DNA from: Paramecium tetraurelia
Taxonomy: Eukaryota; Ciliophora; Oligohymenophorea; Peniculida; Parameciidae
Reading direction: 5' to 3'
DNA: 58,408 bases
Assembly (NCBI RefSeq): GCF_000165425.1
Contig: NW_001799050.1
Coordinates: forward strand, 1 to 58,408
Below are positions 21,466-36,616 of this stretch, piece by piece; positions within the stretch are counted from its first letter, which is position 1, and each line of letters begins with the position of its first letter. Under the pieces are notes generated by a model that worked only from the letters and a program-made list of their open reading frames with translations, did no database searches and was not told the origin of the DNA. Both the position numbers and the translations under genes were made by a program.

Positions 21466-23365
21466 ATGGCAGAGCATAAATTAATTGATGGATATGTTGT
21501 GACCAATAAATTACTAGGAACAGTAAATCTATCATTTTTTACATTAAGGGAGCATTTGGATCAGTTTTTAGGGGTTATAAAGAAAGTGATCCTAAATTAA
21601 TTGTTGCTGTTAAGATGCTACCAATGACGGAAGGCACAAATAAAAAAATTTCATAAGAAACATCAGGAGAGAAATTGAAAATACTGTCAAAAATAAGAAG
21701 CCAATATATAGTACAGTAAATTCATTCCTAATTTAAAGGTTATTTCATGCAGCTAGAACTTAGAAGAATTACTATATTTTCTTAGAATATTGCAATGGAG
21801 GAGACCTTAAAGATATGATGAAATCAAAAGGAGGATACCTCTCCGAATAAGATGCTGTTACTTATTTCAAACAAATCATTTATGGGTTTAAAGCCATTTA
21901 TTAGGAAAATGTTATACATAGAGATATTAAACCGGCCAACATTTTATTACATAATGGTATCAAATAAGCTGAAAATAGGTATCGCTAAAATTAGCGATTT
22001 TGGATTTGCAAGAGTTGTGGAAGATATGGAAGGCTAAGAGAAATTCACTTTGCTTGGTACTCCTCTTTATATGTCTCCTTAAATTTTGGAGTAAGGAAAA
22101 TTTAACTCTAAATGTGATATTTGGTCTGTTGGAATTATGTTTTATGAAATGCTTTATGGGCACCCTCCTTGGACAGCCACAAGCTAACTAGCATTATTAG
22201 ATTAAATAAAAAAAAAACCACTGACTTTCCCAAATCAACCTAAACGACAACAAATAATTAAAGATCTCATTTCTAAAATGTTAGTCATTGATGAAGAACA
22301 AAGAATAAACTGGTATGATTTGTTTGAAAATGAATTAATTAAATGCAACAGTCAAGAACTTAAAAATAAACTCAATCTCATTATAGATAGTGTCTAAGAT
22401 ACTTTAGAACAATCAGTATAATTGAATAGATTTTATGTGGATAACAATCTTATCCTTGCTTAAGGAAAAAACCAAGAAACCTAAGTGTTGTTTGAAGTTA
22501 AAAACGATGATGATAGCATGAATATAGAATAAAAAGATAACTCCTAATAAAATTTGGACGATCTTAAAGGATTAACTTATAATGATATCATTGAAGCTTA
22601 AACTAAAAAGTTATAAGAGCAAATTACAATTAACAAAATTGATGCACATCTTTCTCTTATGAGAAACATTGGTATCTTTGTTAATTTAACAACTAATAAT
22701 GTATTCTAGCTATTTAAAGATTAATAATTAAATATATCTACTCATTTGTTTTATAGAATTATGTTCAACCTCTAAAAGTCACAAATGATAATATTTGATG
22801 ACTTAATTAATATTATGGCTAGTAAAGTAAGATAAACTTATTATTTTAGACACCAATTGGTAATGGGATTCACTGATTTAGATTGGAAGGCCTCTATAAG
22901 GAAAAATTTAATAGTATTTTACAACTTTAGGAAGGCATATTAAAAACAGATAAATTATTATCTGAAAGCATATTATGGAGGAAATAACTAAACGAACCAT
23001 ACAACTTTTTAACTAATTAAATACAATAAGAAAAAATAGATGGGTAAGATAAAATTGATGTAAAAGAATTCCTTTCAATCATGACTAATAATCAATAATC
23101 AGATTTAAACTTTAATAAAATTTACGAGAAAACTCTCAAGCTTTGTATCAAATAAATGTATGAGTATGTTTGCCAACACCAAAAATTAACCGAAAATCGA
23201 TTATATTTACAAACCTTAAAATATTTATAACTTTGTTTGAGCCCATTGGCATATTTCAGATAAAATAAAGAATTTTCGGATTTTAGCAAATTTTATGAAT
23301 ATTATGATAACATTGATATGGAAATGTTTTTGCAACAGATTCGTGAAAATTTTAAATTTTTTTGA
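21466..23365 (+). CDS. ULK/ATG1-like serine/threonine protein kinase
   Basis: 591 residues after removing introns 21523-21548 (26 nt), 21716-21738 (23 nt), 21957-21978 (22 nt), 22827-22849 (23 nt) and 22860-22889 (30 nt, ends AAG, least certain). The kinase domain is N-terminal and complete: 'GTGAFGSVFRG', 'VAVKMLP', 'EYCNGGDLKDMM', 'HRDIKPANILLHNG', 'ISDFGFAR', 'GTPLYMSPQIL', 'CDIWSVGIMFYEMLYGHPPW'. The EYCNGGDL / DFGFAR / GTPLYMSP combination is typical of the ATG1/ULK and Fused-like group. The remaining ~300 residues are helical and Gln-rich, as in other ciliate members, without a clear EAT/MIT domain. ATG1 kinases start autophagy; in ciliates many paralogues exist, so the exact role is open. 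Confidence 0.88.
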
Positions 23366-25595
23366 ATAGGTTATATAATTATAAATAATCAAAATTATTA
23401 ATTGTCTTTAGAATAGAGTATGAGTTCATTATTTATTTTATATTATTAAACTTTTGGAATAGTCTTCCTAAAAAGGAAATTTCATAAGTTAGAAACCCTT
23501 GATATCCCTATGTCACCTTATATCTAATCTCAACTATATATTAATAATTCACTAGATTAACGGTATTGATATTATTTAAATTAATGGGAAACAAAATTAT
23601 TTCATAGTAGTGATTATTAAAGACTATCATTATGTTTTTCATTAGATGTATAAGAATGATATTAGAAAATTAGGCATCAAATGCTATTAAAATAGAATAA
23701 ATAAATTATTAAGAATAATTATAATAGATTTAACTTGCATATATTTAGTTTTTAAGATAGTAGGTCATGATTAGATTCTAAACTCTTCTTTAAAAATTAC
23801 TAATGTAGTTTTCATATCGCTAACTTTTTAGTTTTAGGATCGAATTATTATTCACTTAATAAAATTTATCAAATTTATAAACATTTATATGGTATCTATT
23901 TATATTGTATATATTTGTTTTCAAATAAATTATAAAACTACTTTTGATAACATTTATTATTAATATCAAAATAACTGAATCAAATTTTTCAGCATCTATA
24001 ATATTTTTTAAACACTATTTTATATATTTTTTATCAAACAATTTTTAACCATGATTTATGATCAAATAATTAATTGATAGAATTTTATTTTATTAAACTT
24101 ACATGAACGAATCAAATAATTAAGTAGTTATTTTAAAGAATTTTTGAATATTTTAAAAGCAATGGTTTTAAAAAGAAACACTTAAATGATGAAAAAAATT
24201 GGGCATAAGCAGGAGAAAATTTTTTAAAAAAGAATACCATTATCCTAAATATCGAAGATCCTTAGGTCTCACATTTATTGCATAATTAAGTATAAATAGT
24301 AAAAAACTATTTCAAACTTATTAATAGACTTTTTTACGGATGAAAAAGTTTAGAACTATATATTTTAGTTAAGTATAAAAAGTTAATTTATATGCAAAAT
24401 TTCTTTTAAAGCATCAATTATCAAATTTGCCAGGGAAAATTGATGAATTTGTGGTTTTAAAACTACTTTAAATTACAATATTAAAGATCGATGTAATGGG
24501 TGGTTCACCAATTTATAATTCTCCCAAATTGATCAATTATCTTTATGTGTATCGTATTATTTATGATAGCGCTTGTCTCAACACAATTTATGATTAACAT
24601 TTTGACTTTAGAAATATTTGCATTACAATAAAGAAAATTAATCAAAAAGAAAAATAAAATTGAGAGATTATAAAATTAATTATATTTACCATTCACTGGA
24701 GCAGAACTAATTCACTTTATACCTCTCCATATTTAAAGGATATAAAAATTCACATTAATTCGTAATTTAAAATTTGTTAAGAATTAATTAAAATTCTTTT
24801 CTAGTCCTAAGAAATTTGAATATATTGATCAATCAATTATGTAGTCAATTTCTTCATTAATTGTTAAATTCGTAGTTAAATTCATATTTTCCTAATTAAA
24901 CCAAGTGGAAGAGTTAGAAGCCGCTTCTATAATAGATTATTGTGTTCAACCAAATGATGAATTGCGTAGTTGAATAATACAATTTTCAAAACAATTATAG
25001 CAATAATCAATCAATGTTAGGAAAAGAAAATCTTCTATATAATCAATATACAAGGTTGATAAAAGAAATATAAGATACATATTTTATTAATTTATAAATT
25101 AATTGAAGAGAATGAGTAATGTAATACAAAATCGGTGAAACGATTAATACAATATATATTATCAAGTAAATATGATTATCTTATTATTAATGAATTAAAT
25201 TAGTATTAATATATAAATATTTATATTTTAATCAAAATTATATAATAAAACTAGCATACACTAGATTCTTACTCAGCAAATTAAAAGCTTAAATATACAG
25301 GATTTAAAATACGATGAACCAAATCTTATATACTAAATCAATATATATACAGTTTATAATATAAATTGAAATTCTAAATCATTTTTCAATATATTTTTCT
25401 CGAAAACATTAATTCTATTACTAACACTGGAAGAACGAAATAACTAATTTTATTATTGTAATCTTTGAATTTTAACAATTTTGATAAACATATCTAAAAG
25501 AATTTAAATTTGGATTAATGATTATTAATAAATAATATTTCTTTGTTAAAATGCTTGTTAGAAATTAAATTATTTGATAATTTAAATTATTTATT
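23366..25595. other. AT-rich region with gene remnants
   Basis: No gene could be closed here. A plus-strand frame from ATG 23420 reads well for 49 codons, meets TGA at 23567-23569 and continues in the same frame with an intron-like 26-mer at 23648-23673. A second plus-strand stretch (about 24280-24976) contains a hydrophobic segment and a long open tail, but the best frame is cut by TGAs near 24339 and 24530. Parts such as 24420-24560 and 24890-24980 are richer in G+C than true spacers here, which favours decayed genes over pure spacer. From about 25240 to 25595 the sequence is the 3' flank shared with the other arm of the inverted duplication. Confidence 0.5.
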
Positions 25596-29240
<3,645 letters not shown>

Positions 29241-29428
29241 TGATGAAATTTATTTATAATAGAATTACGCTTATTTTTAGAATGTATAATTACCAAAATT
29301 TATTCTAATATTTTCAATCTTTTAATCAATTAAACTTTAAGGTCTTCTAATCACGATGTGAATTTGAAGAATGGATATGAATCTTTATTAGCAAAAGGAA
29401 CTATTTTACAATAATATAAAATAAAATA

Positions 29429-29890
29429 ATGGCTGCAAAATAATAGATTATTGAATAAGATACCTATATTAAAGAGACTTATTAGAAGGTTTTTAAAACT
29501 ATTCAAAAACTGTTTAAAAATGATCAAAAAGAATTATTTTTAAATAGTTAAATACAATGACATATAAATTTTCAGTCTATTAAATCGTTTTCATGAATTA
29601 ATACAACTTTGATGACCGTAAATAAACAGTTAATTAGGATGTGAGTTCTGATCTCTAATATATAGTTAGCTTTTTGGAGCATAATAGCTGATTAAGCCAA
29701 TTGATGATGTCGGTACCTAAGATATTTTATCACTAAAGATTTGAATGTTAGATGTTTCTATGGGTTGAATAACTTATAATATAGTAGAAGTATCTTTAAA
29801 ATAAGAAATAATAATAAAAGGAATCGAAATGTAATTGAAAAAAAAAATATGAAAATCATTTCAGCAGGCAATAACATTAATTTGCACTGA
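29429..29890 (+). CDS. Possible small hypothetical protein
   Basis: Model of 127 residues with three introns: 29547-29575 (29 nt), 29665-29687 (23 nt), 29713-29738 (26 nt). The spliced length is an exact multiple of three, starting 'MAAKQQIIEQDTYIKETYQK' and ending in a TGA at 29888-29890. The first exon looks coding; later exons rest on the splice model only. It lies about 190 bases upstream of the left kinase start, divergently, inside the duplicated arm. No counterpart reading frame was found in the right arm, which lowers confidence. Confidence 0.35.
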
Positions 29891-29979
29891 TTATCTAATT
29901 TTTATTATCACAATTAACACTTTTGTAACAATATTATTGTACATATTATTGAATTATAATAAAAATATATATTTCTATA

Positions 29980-30340
29980 GCAACTGTAAATTTCTGATGA
30001 AACTTGAAGAATTCGAAAATCATATAAATTGAATCCATAAGATAATGAAGGAAATGCGAAAATTTTGGTTGGAGTGCTCAGAGTTTGCAGAGCCCTTATG
30101 GCTATATGATATAAGCCATATCATATTCTCATATCTTATTAGATGAACTTTTACATGGGAATGTTCCATTTAGAGACAGGAATAATCTTCAAGTATATTC
30201 CATCTGAAACATTCAAGATCAATTAGATCCTAAATCATTCTTGAATGCTAAAAAAATGCTGTCAATTTGAAATTGACAATCTCAACTTTTGTTTAAAATC
30301 GGCTATTTTCTAGAAGACAAATCCCTAGATAAACTTTAAT
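29980..30340 (+). pseudogene. Decayed Aurora/PLK-like kinase fragment (left arm)
   Basis: Reading around 30145-30215 gives 'ILLDELLHGNVPFRDRNNLQ', clearly the subdomain IX-X region (LGILLYELLHGxxPF) of an Aurora/PLK-type kinase, followed after a GT...AG 25-mer by a remnant of the ILNHPW motif. Frames upstream and downstream are shifted or cut by TGA. The mirror-image copy is at 47500-47880 on the minus strand, so the fragment was decayed before or after being duplicated with the arm. A 92-codon frame at 30245-30523 (starting 'MLKKCCQFEIDN') overlaps its 3' side and may be what is left of the C-terminal tail. Confidence 0.6.
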
Positions 30341-31040
30341 ATAACAAATAAAACAATTTACATTCAAAAGTAGGAAGCTTCTAATAGACCTATGTGTTAG
30401 GATTACACTAAATTCAAGATTTAAGAATAATAACTGAATGGTAAGATTTATTCTTAGAATAATTAAATTCGATATGAGGATTTCAGTAAATCTCGAATGG
30501 GCAGAGTAGCTAATAAGAAATGAGATCTTGCATTATTAACACAAATTAGAATAATAGCAATAAGAACGGAAGTAAGTTTTATCGGTAGTGTATTTTGTAT
30601 TTAGATGTTTTAAATAGGGATAAAATTGAAAAGTTGCTTGAATAATGATTATATGTAAAAATAGTATTATACTTGATTTAAATACTAGAATGAAAACTGT
30701 AAAGGAATTGGAGTAGAAATAGTTAATAATCAAAGAATGTAGAATATTATTTAGATTAATATGCCGAAAGGTTTTGTTTAAAGTACTTCACCGACCAGAG
30801 ATTTAATAATTCAAAGGAAAATCAGTAATTCAATTGCAACAATAATATATAGCTTCTAGATGGGCTGTCAAAGAGGAACTTGTAAATGCTTCAAATTAGA
30901 TTTGCAGATTTGCAGATTAATTCGAAATGAGTTTGAATTCAATCTAGAATTTCACATGAGGACAACTACTCAATTGGATTTGATAATTTGTTGATTTGAT
31001 TATTTTTATTGTATTTTAGATATAATATTTTATAAATAGG
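30341..31040 (+). other. Region with broken plus-strand coding stretches
   Basis: Several plus-strand frames look coding but do not join cleanly: the end of the 30245-30523 frame ('SRMGRVANKK'), a stretch around 30540-30650 ('KNGSKFYRQCILYLDVLNR'), and one from about 30690 to 31000 containing 'MGCQRGTCKCF'. A 32-nt intron at about 30491-30522 would join the first two. The result could be one degenerate gene between the kinase fragment and the K+ channel. No family recognised. Confidence 0.35.
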
Positions 31041-33875
31041 ATGTCAAAAAAATAAAATGTAATAAAAAGACTTAGCCTGCATAGCAAATAAATAGAAAAT
31101 TATCTTTAAGATGAAAGTTTACGATTGATAGGTATGGTTTAAATATAATAAGGTGATCAATCATACGGTGAACTTAAATTTGAAATTTGGAGTTATAACA
31201 AAACTCAGATAACTTTACTAAAGGAGCAGCAGTATGTAGATCCAGAACAACTTAAGAAATTGGAAGAGACTGAGGGCAAAAATAAAGACTGGGGAAGGTG
31301 CAGAATATTTAACATAATACGACCAGAAGAACCTAAAAAGATCATTTGGGATTTGATAGGAATGGGATTCATTTTTATATAGATGATACTGATTCCATTG
31401 ATTTTGACATTTGGACTGGATATGGATGATGGATTTAGCATATTTAGTAACATAATGGATTATTATTTTATTGTTGATATTGTATTGCAATTTTAGACAG
31501 GTTACTACAATAAGTAAATTATATAGAAATATGTTAGAGGTAATTATATCAATCAAAGAAGGAAGATAGCAATAAATTATTTAAAGTTGTGGTTTTGGTT
31601 AGATTTGATATCTTCATTCCCTTACGATGGAATAATCTCTCTCACTTTAGAGGAATCCAATTAAAAGGATGTGCAAAGAAACACATAAATTATAAAAATA
31701 ATGAGGATTCTGAGATTTGTTAAGGTAATTCGATTGATGAGGGCTTTGAAGCTAAAAAAGATTATTAACCAAATTGAGGATTCCTTGTCATTGGATAAAT
31801 CTATAACTTCGTTTATTCAGTTCTTAAAGATCTGTCTTATCATTCTCTGTTTATCACATTGGCTAGCATGTATATGGAATGCCATCAGATTGCTTTAACA
31901 AAATGAATAAGATTGGTACACATAATATGTTAGTAATTATGATTAAGAATTGGACAATGATCCAAATTATTGGTTCAATCAATATGTAGCAGGAATTTAT
32001 TTTAGGTATATCTCATTTTATATCAGAAATAAAGCATAACTACTATGATCACAATTGGATATGGAGACATCTCGCCAAAAAATACAATAGAAAGGTCTTT
32101 TGGTGTGTTTGTGATGATCTTGGCTTCTGGAGTATTCGGATATGTGATGAATTCTATTGTCTTACTATTTTAGAATACAAACGAATCTCTAGAAGAATTA
32201 TTAATCAAAAACGATTCTGCCAAAAAGTTTAAAATCATAATTATATTTTATTAGATACTTAAAACACAAATGCATTAATAAATCCCTATAAGCCAGAATC
32301 AAGAATTACCTAGAATGGCTGATAGAAGATGAATAATTGCAAAAAGGATATGCACATAACACTTTAGAGAAATTATCATTGCCCTTAAAAAATCAAGTGA
32401 CTCAATTGGTGCATGGGAATATGATGAGTTAGATTAAATTCTTAAGAAAGAATTTCTCCCCACTCATCTTAAAGAAACTAGCATTTATATTTCAAGATGA
32501 AGGTATTAACTATAATAAATTAGTATATAACCCTGAAGATTGGATAATTAAAAATGATGATCCTATTGACGATTCTACCTCCATTTATTTTATCTTAAAT
32601 GGAAGAGTTTAAATATGTTATCCTAAAACTAAAGGAGTTAATGATATTGTAGAATTGACCAAAAAATAATACTTTGGAGAGATCTCCTTTTTTGCCAATG
32701 TTCCTAGATGTGCATCTGCTAAAGCCAGAAATTTCATCAATTTATTTCGACTTTCAAGAAAAGCATTTTTAGAGCAATGTTAAAATGAAGATCTAGAACA
32801 ATTCTTTTAATTAAAATTTAATATTGAATTTGAATAGAAATTGGAAGGTTTGAATATTAAATGTTACGTATGTTCTGCAGTTAATCACACTGCCAAATAT
32901 TGTCCTAATACTCACTATGTTATCAACAAATATGATAGAATAAATATTATTGAAAAATATAATGATGAAATTAAATTGATGATAAATTCCAAAAGGAGAT
33001 TGAGAAAGAAATCAAGAACCTTTAATAATTTATCAAAAAATTAAGCAGCCATTCAACAAATCACCTCTGATCTTTATACTCTTGAAAAATATTTGAACTC
33101 CTTCAAAAAGAATAAATTAACAACCTTCAGAATTAAAGATTCCTTCAAAACAGATTCAATTAAAGAGTATACTAATTTTGTTCCATATTCAAATCTAGGA
33201 TCTATTGCAAGATTATAAAATTATAATGCTGAAATTCATGCTGAAAATGTGAGACAATTAAAAGAACAAGAAAAAAAGAATAAATTAAAAAGTAAATTTG
33301 TGTAATTGCTACAGAATAAATAAGAAAAGAGATCATCACAATAATCACTAAAAAACTCAACCAGCAAATTCTCTAAACTCATCTTTGAGGTTAATAAACT
33401 TAAATAATAACAAAAATTGGAGGAATAATCTGAAACCATCAAAGAAGAAACTCGCCCTTAAAGAAAGCTATCAAGATTGTCATCCCCAAAAACACATTAT
33501 ATCAGATATGAAACCAATATCAAGTTAAAACGAATGCCCAGAAAAACCTACCTTGATGAATTTAATCAAACAGATAAATTTAAGCAAACTATTGATGTAA
33601 TACCTGAGGATGCTTTAGAAAGTCCAGCCTAACTCTTGAATCAAACTAAATCCATAAAATTAAATATCAAACCATTTAAAATATTCAAATCCACAGAGTC
33701 AACTATTGTTGAGTCTGTACAATATCCGGATCTTTAAATAGAAAAACCTATAAAGAGAAGTCAATCAAATGAATAAATTGATTCAAATCAAAATGACCTA
33801 CAAACTCACCATAAGGCATTTCTCGAAAACATGATTTATCTTGTTGTAAACTATAAACTACAAAATTGTAAATGA
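31041..33875 (+). CDS. Voltage-gated K+ channel with cyclic-nucleotide-binding domain and CCHC zinc knuckle
   Basis: 925 residues, introns 32006-32034 (29 nt) and 32227-32254 (28 nt). The channel module has S1-S6 with an Arg/Lys-rich S4 ('MRILRFVKVIRLMRALKLKK', near residue 221), an S5 'LIILCLSHWLACIW', a pore 'TTMITIGYGDISP' (near residue 340) and S6. This is the EAG/CNG-type layout. After the C-linker, a cNBD contains 'KKQYFGEISFFANVPRCASA'. Directly behind the cNBD, near residue 589, comes 'CYVCSAVNHTAKYCP', a Cx2Cx4Hx4C zinc knuckle, then ~300 residues of Lys/Ser/Gln-rich tail. The TIGYGD filter marks K+ selectivity. It should act in plasma or ciliary membrane excitability, well known in Paramecium; ligand dependence is not proven. 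A paralogue with the same layout is at 38986-42498. Confidence 0.93.
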
Positions 33876-34271
33876 TCTAATTAACAATATTTTATACATC
33901 AATATTCTTGATCTATTTTAATCATAAAATATATGAATTATGAATATATTTTGTTTCTTTATTGATTGTCTTAAGAATTCATTTTCTTCAAAATCAAATC
34001 CTTACCTTGATATCGATTTTATCAAACTTGCACTTACTCTAAATTAAGAAAATCATGTATTCTTACTATAACTAGTAATTTATACTTTTTGATTGAAATC
34101 CATAACTATTACAATCTTATCTTCAAATATACTTTAATGATATATGATTCTTATTGAAATTTCCACATCATCTGTCTCGTCTATTAAATCTACTCTAGAG
34201 AATGATCTAAAAAAATAGAAACTTCAGTTTTGTTAATTGAAAGTTTGAATAATTTTTAATAATATTTAGAA
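33876..34271. other. Intergenic region with a weak minus-strand ORF
   Basis: About 400 bases between two plus-strand genes. A minus-strand stretch (about 34230-34060) reads 'VDLIDETDDVEISIRIIYHQ' and looks coding, and a further one continues toward 33900 in another frame, but no start, splice model or family could be fixed. Otherwise AT-rich spacer. Confidence 0.4.
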
Positions 34272-36549
34272 ATGAATGTTCATAAAAAAATTCTAGAAAA
34301 GAATGGAAGATTGGACTCATAATATGCTCAATAATAATAATCACATGCAAAGGAAGAGGAATATATTCAAAACAAATAAAATAGTGTCTAGATATAATTT
34401 AATGCTTCCTATAATAATATTAGATGTACATCCAACATATTCCCACAGTCGAAATAGACCTTTATCGATGCAAAAATTCCATTTGCTATTATGATTTAAC
34501 CGTATGGATAATCCGTACAAGATGGATTTGTGTCAGTCAATAATGGAGGCTACCCTATTATAAGATGTGCAAGTTGTAGAGCATATTTGAATCCATTTAT
34601 GAATTTCATAGATGACTTTGACTACCTAAGATGCAACTTATGTAATTTGATTACTTAAATTGGATTCAATACTATAACAAAAGAGAATTCAAATTAAAGA
34701 ATTGAATTAACATTAGGATCATATGATATCAAGGCTGGATAAGAGTATTAGGCAAGACCACCTATGGCTCCTGCATATTTTTTTATGATTGATGTTTCAA
34801 CAAAGAGTGAAGCACTTTTAGGAATTATTGGATAGGTGATGAATGAGTTGATGATAAGCGAATAATTCAACGAAAGAACGCTATTCGGATTTTTGACATT
34901 TGATTCTTCTATTCATTTGTACAATTTCAATTCAAAACTTAAATAAGCCCAGATGTATGTTTTAACAGATGATAATGAATTGCCTATGCCTGGAGAATTT
35001 CTATTTAATTTACAAGACTCTAAAGATATAATTGTTGGATTCTTGAATTCTTTAGGTCAACTATTTTCAAAACCTCTGTAGAAGGCTACATAATTCATGG
35101 AAGCATTGAAGATATCATAAAAATTGATAAAAGAGAATGGTGCAAAATTAATTATCTTAACATCTTCACCAATTAAAGAATTGAGTATTGTGGATAATGG
35201 GAAGCAGCAACAATAGTATTTACATAAAAGCAAATCAGTATTGACGCAAATTACAGAAAGTATGTATTTTCAATTTATATGCCCATCAATATTTGTAGTT
35301 CCAAATAATTATATGAACATATACACTATCAATCAATTGGCAACTTATCTAAATGGAGATGTGTTCTATTATGATGATCCCACAGTTTATAGTAAGAAGT
35401 TTTTATTAATGTTAAAGCAACTAAATTTAGGAATGACTTAAAAGAAGTGTTGAGCAGAGATTATGCCTGGGAATCGGTATTTAGAGTTAGAACTTCTGTT
35501 GGATGGAAGATTAAATATGTGTATGGCAATTATGTTGTGAAAACTTCAGATCTTTTGAGTATTAATAATTGCGATGAGTAAATATTAATGATCATTATTG
35601 ATAGCTAAAAAGTGTTAGTTTATGAATTAGAACTAACCGAACCGAATCTACCTTATGATAATCTCTACATATAAACTGCTTTATTGTATACTTCCTTGAA
35701 AAGCGAGAGAAGAATTAGAGTTCATAATTATTGTATTCCTCTTAGTAATTCTGTCAAAACTATATACTCTCATATCGATCAATCCACATTGGCAATGAGC
35801 ATCTTTAAAATGGCTTTGTTTTAAATTAATTCAGCTAAGAATTTGATTCCTGTTAAAGAATACATAATCTCAACTATTAGATCGATCTTTTATAATTGTA
35901 AATTATACAATATCAGTTTGGATTAAATGTATGCGTACTCTTTAGGTATCATGAAATCGATTATATTTAATTACTCTTATGATTAATAAAGTATCTTGAC
36001 GGATTATGTCAACTACTTTAGAATTGTATTTCAGTATATCCACTTCGATGAATTAGTTACTTATTTAGTACCACAATTATACAATGTGAGTAGTTTACAA
36101 GAACATTAATGTGTTTATGATGATGAGGGTCAGTTCGCGTACCCAGAATAATTATCTTTAGTGTTCTCTGAGTTATCAAGTGGAGGTCTTTATCTGATGG
36201 ATTGTGGATATTGTTTAATATTATATATATGCATGTATTTGAATGTGTAATTAGAGAATACATGATCCAACTTAATTAGTAACTCTATTTGATGCGGAAT
36301 ACGACACTAAACAAAATGAGGATAACCTCTAATCGCACAATGGAATCTATACTCTGATCTCCCAATTAAGATAGTATAATTACATCTAATAAATCAAGCA
36401 ATAAATTTACAAAATATGCTCCGTTGTACATTGTCAAATAAGGTTGTAAGAGTATATGGGAAGATGTATTTATGCAAAATCTAATTTATGAAGATTTCAA
36501 TCCTTAGTATAGGATGGACTACAATAGATTTGTATCATATATTGGTTGA
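34272..36549 (+). CDS. SEC24: COPII coat subunit SEC24
   Basis: 736 residues, introns 35411-35430 (only 20 nt), 36235-36256 (22 nt, ends GAG) and 36374-36398 (25 nt). The order of Sec24 domains is clear: 'IRCTSNIFPQSKQTFIDAKI' and 'IPFAIMIQPYG' before the zinc finger 'IIRCASCRAYLNPFMNFID' ... 'RCNLCN'; then the trunk beginning 'RPPMAPAYFFMIDVS'; the beta-sandwich 'LSRDYAWESVFRVRTSVGW'; the helical region; and a gelsolin-like end 'PLYIVKQG' ... 'DYNRFVSYIG'. The N-terminal disordered part is short, about 45 residues. Sec24 selects cargo at endoplasmic reticulum exit sites, paired with Sec23. All three introns are needed to keep the family match across them. Confidence 0.95.
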
Positions 36550-36616
36550 TAATAAAATTGTATATTTAATATATATACAGGATAGTATATTATTATAAAA
36601 ATTTAAATAATATAAT

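Noticed and set aside
23366..25100. Mitochondrial insertion or local TGA=Trp decoding
   Set aside because: The same frames use TAA/TAG as Gln, which the mitochondrial code does not allow, and with only one stop codon the apparent same-frame continuation after TGA can arise by chance.
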